This document shows positions 1 through 5,727 of a DNA stretch of 34,582 nt, one piece after another. The position numbers and the translations under genes are program-made. The stretch is from Lentimicrobiaceae bacterium (GTDB lineage Bacteria; Bacteroidota; Bacteroidia; Bacteroidales; F082), in contig SUWT01000022.1 in assembly GCA_015061335.1 (NCBI GenBank), positions 1 through 34,582 on the forward strand. Direction: 5' to 3'. Numbering within the stretch: the first letter of the stretch is position 1; the number at the start of each line of letters is the position of its first letter. The notes under the pieces are model-generated. The model was not told the DNA's origin. It worked only from the letters and a program-made list of their open reading frames with translations, and did no database searches.

Positions 1-116
1 GATTTAATAAAATAATAAGGTCGGCAGGAATCCGGCGTAGATATACGTTCTCAAGAAAAAAACATGATATAATAGTCTTTGGAAATCAAGACTAATTACT
101 CAGGCATTAGATTGAA

Positions 117-150
117 GGTCGTTCACTGGTTCGAGTCCAGTACGTCCCAC
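117..150 (+). tRNA. 3' fragment of a tRNA (T arm and acceptor 3' strand only)
   Basis: A perfect 5-bp T stem (ACTGG at 125-129, CCAGT at 137-141) encloses the loop TTCGAGT, followed by ACGTCCC (142-148) and a discriminator A. This is the 3' end of a tRNA. The matching 5' acceptor strand GGGACGT is not found in bases 1-116, and no normal anticodon arm can be folded just upstream, so the gene is either a 3' remnant or interrupted by sequence that extends beyond the window. The stretch between the would-be anticodon stem and the T stem is a few nucleotides longer than a class I variable loop. Such 3' tRNA halves are often left at integration sites. CCA is not encoded. Confidence 0.5.
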
Positions 151-192
151 AAAACTTGTATGTTATCTTAACCAGCAAACATCTCTCTAATA

Positions 193-1053
193 TTATAGTG
201 GCAAAATGCCTTCTGTTTCTTCCCACAACCACTCTCTTAAATCATTATCAATATATTTATGAGATACAGATTTATTTCTGTTACCAGAAAAAAGTTTAAC
301 ATTTTCAACACCTTGAACATTGTCCGCCGCAAATTTATTATCCTTTTTTGAATTAAAAAGAAGCGCATTAACAGCTGGTATCGCACCTTTTTCAGGTGAC
401 TTGCAGAATGGTCGGAACAAAATATCTGCCAGTGGATCAAACCATCGATGCATTGAAATCATATTGCTATCTACCACTCCAGGATCTGTTAGATAAACAC
501 ATCCGTTCTTTATCTTTTCTGACAAAGAAAGTGATGATAAAAACAAAGCGTACTTAGCTTTACCGTATGTTCCTAGTTGAGAATAACGTTTTTCATCTAT
601 ATCGAAGAAATGCTTATCAAGTTTAGAGACACCACGTGTTACCGAGACTGTATTTACAACACAAAAACCTTTCTCCATCAAAGGCATCATCAATTTGGTC
701 AAATAAAATGGTCCCAGGTAATTTACCGCCATTGCAGTTTCGAAACCATCATCATTAATAGTAAAATCACGACATATAACACCTGCGTTATTAAGCAATT
801 TATCAACTTTAAAGCCATTTCTAACTACATCTGCAGTAAAGCATCTTATTGAAGCCAGTGAATTCAGGTCTAATTCTAAGACATTTATCTCAGAACGAGG
901 GAATTCCTTTATTAGAGCATCTCTTGTTTTTTTAGCTTTAACAATATTACGGCAGGCCATTATCACAGGCAAATCTTTGCTTATCAATGATTTAACAACG
1001 GCTAAGCCAATACTTCCTGTTGCTCCAGTTACAATTATTTGATTTTTCTCCAT
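193..1053 (-). CDS. Short-chain dehydrogenase/reductase (retinol dehydrogenase / protochlorophyllide reductase-like)
   Basis: 286-residue classical SDR with a Rossmann fold. The cofactor motif TGATGSIG is at residues 9-16, NNAG at 88-91, the catalytic Ser at about 137 (NTVSVTRG), and the YxxxK pair at Y163/K167. It follows CR at the end of beta-2 (residues 34-35), which suggests NADP(H). The long insert after the active site (HFFDIDEKRYS) resembles the retinol-dehydrogenase/WWOX-like branch that acts on lipophilic alcohols and ketones. The start overlaps the end of the upstream SDR by 19 nt, so it is the last gene of a three-gene operon with that SDR and an OYE reductase. A role as a hydroxysteroid dehydrogenase is inferred from context; the sequence alone gives only an oxidoreductase of unknown substrate. 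Confidence 0.88.
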   Translation of the reverse strand: MEKNQIIVTGATGSIGLAVVKSLISKDLPVIMACRNIVKAKKTRDALIKEFPRSEINVLELDLNSLASIRCFTADVVRNGFKVDKLLNNAGVICRDFTINDDGFETAMAVNYLGPFYLTKLMMPLMEKGFCVVNTVSVTRGVSKLDKHFFDIDEKRYSQLGTYGKAKYALFLSSLSLSEKIKNGCVYLTDPGVVDSNMISMHRWFDPLADILFRPFCKSPEKGAIPAVNALLFNSKKDNKFAADNVQGVENVKLFSGNRNKSVSHKYIDNDLREWLWEETEGILPL

Positions 1054-1853
1054 ATAAAATTCACTAAAGACTTTGGCAGTAATCCAAGAAGAGGTGGCAG
1101 ATATACATTCATAGCACCTGGCGCCACTATCATTCTCTTTCGAAACATACCTTTTAGAGCTTTCTTCACGAGCCAGTCAGGTGTTCCTATAAGGCCTATA
1201 TTAACTCCTAATTTCAGCAATTTAGGACTCAATTTATATAAAGGTGTAGCTATAGCTCCAGGACAAACCGTCGTCACTCCCACTCCATAATCGCGCATCT
1301 CATAATAAAACGATTTACCGAAACTTCTAAGATAAGCTTTTGTCGCAGAATACGTTGTTATTCCAGGAAACGGAAGTCGCGCCGCCATAGAAGAAACGAG
1401 AACTATAAAACCGAAGCCTCGTTTTTTCATATCATCACCGAAGAGACGACACATTCTCACAGGAGTCATAATATGAAGTTTCAGCATCAGCTCCATCTTG
1501 GAATTATATTCATTATCAAGCTCATGGAAGAAAAACATTCCCGCATTATTGATTAAAATATCAATAATAACATTCTCTTTTTTACAATAATCAAACAATT
1601 GTTGAGCCGCATCATCATGCGACAGATCCTGATAACGAGCGATGACATTTACTCCATAATCTTTATGAAGACTCATCGCCAGTTCATTCAGTTCTTTTTC
1701 TTGATTACTAACAATCATGAGATTACAACCAGCTTCGGCGAGACGCGTCGCATACAGAAGTCCCATTCCCGAACTCGCTCCGGTAATCAATGCCGTGATT
1801 TCGCGATTATATTGCGACTTCAGCTTATCAATTTTCTTCTTAAAAGAAATCAT
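1035..1853 (-). CDS. Short-chain dehydrogenase/reductase, candidate hydroxysteroid dehydrogenase
   Basis: 272-residue SDR of the DltE/17-beta-HSD-like type. TGASSGMG lies at residues 24-31, NNAG at 102-105, catalytic Ser at 154/155 (VSSMAA), Y168 and K172 (YSATK), then PGAIATP. About 20 residues of basic, amphipathic sequence precede the Rossmann fold, and the C-terminal third is hydrophobic with basic patches (LLGLLPKSLVNFIWRKIK), which suggests membrane association and a lipid-like substrate. Its ATG overlaps the stop of the upstream OYE reductase by 4 nt (1850-1853) and its end overlaps the next SDR, so the three are translationally coupled. It and the second SDR are candidates for 3-alpha or 3-beta hydroxysteroid dehydrogenases; the stereochemistry cannot be read from the sequence. 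Confidence 0.9.
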   Translation of the reverse strand: MISFKKKIDKLKSQYNREITALITGASSGMGLLYATRLAEAGCNLMIVSNQEKELNELAMSLHKDYGVNVIARYQDLSHDDAAQQLFDYCKKENVIIDILINNAGMFFFHELDNEYNSKMELMLKLHIMTPVRMCRLFGDDMKKRGFGFIVLVSSMAARLPFPGITTYSATKAYLRSFGKSFYYEMRDYGVGVTTVCPGAIATPLYKLSPKLLKLGVNIGLIGTPDWLVKKALKGMFRKRMIVAPGAMNVYLPPLLGLLPKSLVNFIWRKIK

Positions 1854-3091
1854 GATTGTTTCTTCTCTAATTTCTCAACTTCTTTTTTCAGACGCTTTGG
1901 CATTTCATCGACGCAGTGATGGCATCTCATATCTTCGCTGTACATTCTTCCTATACAATAATTTGAATGTTTACAAGGACTTTTTGTCAACTCGCCTTTT
2001 TGTAATTTGTTAACGAAGTCGGTATCGTTGATAAGAGCGCGAGCCATTTGGAAAGCCACGAAGCCAGAGTTCACGACTTTTTCCATATCATCTAAGGCGA
2101 CCATACCACCTACATAAATGAGAGGCAGCTTAAGGTTTTCTCTAAACTTCATTGCTGTTTCTAAGAAATAAGCATCTTTATAAGGGACTGGTGGCACAAT
2201 AAGTTTACCTACCAGGCGCAATCCGAGTTTAAGCCACCAGAACTTTCTCATATTCATGTAGTAAGCCATTGTTTTTATAGGCATTTCGCCACGCATAACT
2301 TCCATAGGAGCCTTGCTTACGAAACCAGCGGAGAGCACCAGTGCATGAACGCCAAGCTTTTCCAATTCTTTAGCAATTATCAAAGCCTCATCGGTATCGA
2401 CACCATTTTTCACTCCATCGAACATATTGATTTTCACGACTACAGCCATATCATCCAGAGCGGCATCCATCACTTCCCTTATCACAAATTTCATAAAACG
2501 CATTCTATTTTCCAGATTTCCGCCCCAGATGTCATGTCTATGATTTGTATAAGGAGAAAGGAACTGACTTATCAGATAACCATGACCAGCGTGTATCTCA
2601 ACACAATCGAAGCCAGCTTGTCGAGCCAGGTTCACTGCTTTTCCGAAATCTCTTACTAGATCCAGTATTTCATACTCATCCATTTCTCTAACGAAAGTAG
2701 GAGAATAAAGATTAAATCCAGAGGAAGCACCCATAGGTTTGCATCCGCAGGTACTTCTATGTGTCATATTACCACAATGTCCTAGTTGAATTGCAGCCTT
2801 AGCGCCTTCATTATGAACAGCATCGGTAAGTTTCTTTAATTCTGGAACAATCTCCTCGCGCATCCATAGCTGTCCGTCGAAAGAGACGCCGCTACGATTC
2901 ACTGAGGCGTAAGCTACCGTTGTCATTCCAACGCCGCCCCGAGCCACAGCAGTATGGTAATCAAAGAGTTGCTGTGAAGGACTATTATCCTTACACATAT
3001 TTTCAAATGCAGCAGAACGTATAGTTCTGTTTCTAAGTTCTATCGGACCTATCTTGCAAGGTGTAAAAATAATTGAATCGGTTGGTTGCAT
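1850..3091 (-). CDS. NADH:flavin oxidoreductase of the Old Yellow Enzyme family, candidate steroid/bile-acid ene-reductase
   Basis: 413-residue single-domain TIM-barrel FMN enzyme. The OYE core is clear: IQLGHCG (101-107), the active-site stretch EIHAGHGYLISQFLSP (165-180), then NHRHDIWGG where Trp replaces the usual Tyr, and the C-terminal phosphate-binding YVGGM...FQMARALI (326-354). The end carries four cysteines at 373, 379, 390 and 393, matching the position of the iron-sulfur cysteines of the 2,4-dienoyl-CoA reductase/BaiCD branch but with unusual spacing (x5, x10, x2). The second flavin/NADH domain of the about 640-residue BaiCD-type enzymes is absent. First gene of the operon with two SDRs. 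Relatives act as 5-beta or delta-4 reductases on steroids and bile acids; that role here is inferred from the neighbouring 5-alpha-reductase. Confidence 0.9.
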   Translation of the reverse strand: MQPTDSIIFTPCKIGPIELRNRTIRSAAFENMCKDNSPSQQLFDYHTAVARGGVGMTTVAYASVNRSGVSFDGQLWMREEIVPELKKLTDAVHNEGAKAAIQLGHCGNMTHRSTCGCKPMGASSGFNLYSPTFVREMDEYEILDLVRDFGKAVNLARQAGFDCVEIHAGHGYLISQFLSPYTNHRHDIWGGNLENRMRFMKFVIREVMDAALDDMAVVVKINMFDGVKNGVDTDEALIIAKELEKLGVHALVLSAGFVSKAPMEVMRGEMPIKTMAYYMNMRKFWWLKLGLRLVGKLIVPPVPYKDAYFLETAMKFRENLKLPLIYVGGMVALDDMEKVVNSGFVAFQMARALINDTDFVNKLQKGELTKSPCKHSNYCIGRMYSEDMRCHHCVDEMPKRLKKEVEKLEKKQS

Positions 3092-3121
3092 CTTATTTTT
3101 AAGAATGTTGAGTTAATTAAA

Positions 3122-3263
3122 GTGTATCTGTATATAATTCATTAAATATGGATAACACACCATTCTTTGCATTTTGCATGATGATAGCATAATACAAAAC
3201 GCCATGTTATCCGACAACAAAGTTATTGAAACTTTTTATATGGCAGACAAGTTTCGAAAAATT
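3122..3263 (+). mobile_element. Old 5'-end remnant of an IS982-type element
   Basis: Bases 3203-3263 repeat, with scattered differences, the start of the transposase gene at 3838: both encode MLSD-K-VIE-FYMAD. Weaker similarity to the sequence upstream of the second copy continues back to about 3122, including a degraded version of its left terminal repeat (GTGTATCTGTATATAA versus CGTGAGTTCGATATAA). Homology stops sharply at about 3264, exactly at the stop codon of the lipoprotein gene on the opposite strand. The fragment encodes only about 19 transposase residues and is inert. Confidence 0.65.
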
Positions 3264-3731
3264 TCATTTCCGACTTATGGCATTCTGATAATCCTCTTCT
3301 GTAATGGTGTAAACTGCATGATGTTGCTTGTTGTATCGTTTGTCTATTTCTCTAAATACATTCCAGTTACGAGTTAGACATGGATTATTTGAAAAAGTGG
3401 AACTTTTATCATAAGAGATTGAAACTTCATCGTCAAATATAAAGATGATCTTAAAGTTAACATTAGAATTATCCCCTAATATAAAATTACTATTATAGTC
3501 AAAGCAAGACGATGTAGATACAATATCAATAGAAAAGAACTCTTCTTTCTCTGTTCCAACACTAATTGCATTGTTGTTACATGTCACTCCTGATGCTACA
3601 TTATACTCAAGTCTACAAAGCACATTACGACCTGACAAATTTTCTATATAAAATGTATCTTGATAAATAGGTTTGCACGATGCTACTGTCAGCAAAACTA
3701 ACAATAATGATATTAGATACTTTATTTTCAT
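3264..3731 (-). CDS. Small lipoprotein of unknown function, possibly 3'-truncated
   Basis: 155 residues from the ATG at 3731; an in-frame ATG 57 bases further upstream exists but would put the signal peptide inside the protein and run through the IS terminal repeat. The N-terminus is a lipoprotein signal peptide with lipobox T-V-A-S-C (Cys 19). The mature part has several cysteines and an IENLSGRNVLCRLEYN stretch suggestive of a beta-sandwich; I recognise no family. The stop codon falls exactly where sequence homologous to the IS982-type element begins, so the natural 3' end may be lost. The gene sits between an IS remnant and a decayed IS copy, and its promoter must lie in or beyond the IS left end, 16 nt upstream. 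Confidence 0.7.
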   Translation of the reverse strand: MKIKYLISLLLVLLTVASCKPIYQDTFYIENLSGRNVLCRLEYNVASGVTCNNNAISVGTEKEEFFSIDIVSTSSCFDYNSNFILGDNSNVNFKIIFIFDDEVSISYDKSSTFSNNPCLTRNWNVFREIDKRYNKQHHAVYTITEEDYQNAISRK

Positions 3732-3837
3732 AATTACTATATTTATCGTGAGTTCGATATAAAATAATTTACTAAAAATGAATAACATAACGATATTTTT
3801 TGTATCTTTAAAGTGCTAACAAAAAGAACAAAACGTT

Positions 3838-4544
3838 ATGTTATCCGACAGCAAAGTTATTGAAATATTCTATATGGCAGACGACTTCTGCAAATTTTTT
3901 AATGAAACAGTTAAAGAACATTCAATCGAAGATGGCAAAAAACATAGGAACAAGCCAAGTCGTCTCTCCGATGCTAAAATGATAACAATTCTCATAATGT
4001 TCCGTTGAGAGTATGTCGTAATCAACGCATCCATTGTCACAAGGTCTTCAAAGGAATCGCCATGAGAGGACAATGCTCTATGGGTTGGTTCTTTGGCTTC
4101 AAGCTCCATCTGATTATCAATGAGAAAGGAGAGATACTGAATTTCATGATTACGCCTGGCAATGTTGATGACAGGTTCCCGTTGAAATACGAAAACTTCG
4201 TTAGGGAGATTTACGGCAAGATAGTGGCTGACAAAGGATACATATCACAAGAGCTGTTTAATGAATTATTCGTCAACGGCATTCAATTGGTTACAAAAAT
4301 CAAGAACAATATGAAGAACAGCCTGATGAGCATGGCGGACAAGATTCTATTGAGGAAACGAGCTTTGATTGAATCGACAAATGACGAACTGAAGAACATA
4401 GCGCAGATTGAACATTCCAGACACCGATCTTTCTCGAACTTCATCGTCAACACCATAGCATCATTAGCGGCATATTGTTTCTTTCCGAAGAAACCTTCAA
4501 TCAGAGTTGAATGTTATCAGGATAATCAATTGACATTATTCTAA
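3838..4544 (+). pseudogene. IS982-family transposase, internally deleted and frameshifted
   Basis: The first 56 codons (3838-4008) encode a transposase N-terminus, MLSDSKVIEIFYMADDFCKF through MITILIMFR, then TGA. From about 4002, in the next frame, the sequence resumes as PLRVCRNQRIHCHKVFKG and runs to the family's usual C-terminus (RHRSFSNF, then a LTLF end) at 4544. From memory of full-length relatives, roughly 60-80 residues are missing between the two parts, including the first catalytic Asp (the D of the DSTPLRVCRNQ motif). The protein cannot be active. The later catalytic-core stretches MGWFFGFKLHLI and IVADKGYI are intact. Confidence 0.85.
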
Positions 4545-4550
4545 TCTCTT

Positions 4551-4770
4551 ACAAGCAGTCCCGTAAGGACGCAAGAACACAAAGCAGGTGTGTAGTGAAA
4601 CGGAACGCCTGCCAAACAACGACAGACCATCACACAAGTCCTGTAGGGACGGCAGAACTCTGTCGCGCCTACAGCGCTTTGATTGCTCTCGGCCCATCTT
4701 GAGCAGAGATTACGCTGACGCTTCATCGTCTGCCTGCTATCTGTAACCCTTACAGGGTTCAAGTTTATCT
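4551..4770. repeat. REP-like GC-rich repeat cluster inside the IS element
   Basis: Two related units, AGTCCCGTAAGGACGCAAGAA (from 4557) and AGTCCTGTAGGGACGGCAGAA (from 4636), each form a short GTCC/GGAC hairpin. A further stem AACCC/GGGTT lies at 4745-4760. The block is markedly richer in G+C than its surroundings and contains no convincing gene. Similar GTCC-n5-GGAC units are common as dispersed intergenic repeats in Bacteroidales genomes (general knowledge). Together with 4821-4961, which is plain AT-rich sequence in which I see nothing specific, it fills the gene-free gap 4545-4961. Confidence 0.55.
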
Positions 4771-4961
4771 GATGAAGATTATTGCTTGATTATTTGATAG
4801 TTCCTTATATCGAACTCACGTTAAAATATTCTTATGCATTGAATATGAAATGAAATTATCGGCATAAACTATATCACACAATTCCGTAAACTTATAGGGG
4901 ACTTCTATAATCTTAATGCTTTAATAAGTCATAACTCTATTTGCAGTCTCAATCAGTCATA

Positions 4962-5726
4962 TCAATATATAAAAGGTATAATTCTTTTGACTTTTTTGGT
5001 ATCTAACTCATCGCCAAATTCTTTCTTATAGTTATCGTAAATCTTAGCGGCACGGGGAGCAAGATTTGCGAAAGTCCACAATGCGAACACCGCGCCGGAG
5101 AGCGACCATGTAAGTATCGCAAAACCAAGCCATTCAACAAACTCTCCGAAATAATTGGCAGAAGTAACATATCTGAACATGCCTTTCTTTGGAAGATAAT
5201 GTCTTGTATCACCAGGTTGACGAAGATGCCTTATGATATAATCAGAATGAATATTAATAATCATTCCGACAAAGAAAATTAACGTTCCAATGATGAATTG
5301 CGGTGTCGTAAGCCATGAAATCTCATACATATTTTCCGGCGAGACATAAAATATCCAGCCACCTTGCATAAAAGCATTTAAAGTATTGAAAATCATGCCC
5401 ATCAAAATAACAGATAATGGCATCACGCTTTTTCCTCTTATCAGGAAAGGAAAAATAAAAGAACGTTGGAAATAATGTATCTCAAATAAGATCAAGAAAA
5501 TGAGACATACGATATTTGTACTTCTTTCCGAAAAGACACATAATAAAATCATCGCTATGAAAACCGGTGATTCCATAAGGATCCAACCGATTTTATTAGG
5601 TATGGCAAATCCCCATTTCTTATTATAGAAAACACCGTAACCTGCTGTCACGTAATACAATGCTATAAAGACAATTACAGCTATAATTGTCATTATCAGA
5701 AGGAATATGTTAAAATTCTCCAACAT
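4962..5726 (-). CDS. Steroid 5-alpha-reductase (3-oxo-5-alpha-steroid 4-dehydrogenase) homologue
   Basis: 254-residue integral membrane protein with about seven hydrophobic segments, the length of human SRD5A1/2. The C-terminal half carries the family's NADPH/active-site signatures almost unchanged: NIHSDYIIRHLRQPGDT, FRYVTSANYFGEFVEWLGF, and the terminal KRIIPFIY. HYFQRSFIFPFLIRG earlier matches the family HY-RS-I-P--IRG block. The family reduces the delta-4 double bond of 3-oxo steroids to the 5-alpha product using NADPH; in bile acids it yields allo-type products. The start lies 1 nt after the stop of an ABC exporter gene, so translation is coupled. The OYE reductase and two SDRs downstream on the same strand are the expected partner enzymes, now separated by an IS element. 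Other lipid enoyl reductases share this fold, so substrate is not certain. Confidence 0.93.
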   Translation of the reverse strand: MLENFNIFLLIMTIIAVIVFIALYYVTAGYGVFYNKKWGFAIPNKIGWILMESPVFIAMILLCVFSERSTNIVCLIFLILFEIHYFQRSFIFPFLIRGKSVMPLSVILMGMIFNTLNAFMQGGWIFYVSPENMYEISWLTTPQFIIGTLIFFVGMIINIHSDYIIRHLRQPGDTRHYLPKKGMFRYVTSANYFGEFVEWLGFAILTWSLSGAVFALWTFANLAPRAAKIYDNYKKEFGDELDTKKVKRIIPFIY

Positions 5727-5727
5727 A

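Larger units (their letters stand above)
3747..4820 (+). mobile_element. Decayed IS982-type insertion sequence with 16-bp terminal inverted repeats
   Basis: Perfect 16-bp inverted repeats bound the element: CGTGAGTTCGATATAA at 3747-3762 and its exact reverse complement at 4805-4820. Inside are a broken IS982-family transposase (3838-4544) and about 260 bp of GC-richer, REP-like repeats (4545-4804) that a normal IS982 element would not have between transposase and right end. I see no convincing target-site duplication outside the repeats. The element lies between the 5-alpha-reductase gene and the OYE/SDR operon. Confidence 0.72.

Noticed and set aside
1-116. Group I intron 3' domain interrupting the tRNA
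   Set aside because: ATAGTC near 70-77, the short CGTA/TACG hairpin and two later hairpins recall P7, P8 and P9, but no convincing P7 5' strand or internal guide is visible, the junction segment is too long, and the window lacks the 5' part. Kept only as one possibility in a finding.
3732-3788. Longer N-terminus for the small lipoprotein
   Set aside because: It would translate through the IS terminal repeat and bury the lipoprotein signal peptide.
4541-4762. Open frame of 73 codons on the minus strand over the REP-like block
   Set aside because: It lies wholly within palindromic repeats, has no ribosome binding site or recognisable domain, and its composition is that of the repeat.
3735-4830. 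Target-site duplication flanking the IS
   Set aside because: The bases outside the two 16-bp ends (left ...ATATTTAT, right TTAAAATA...) do not form a convincing direct repeat.
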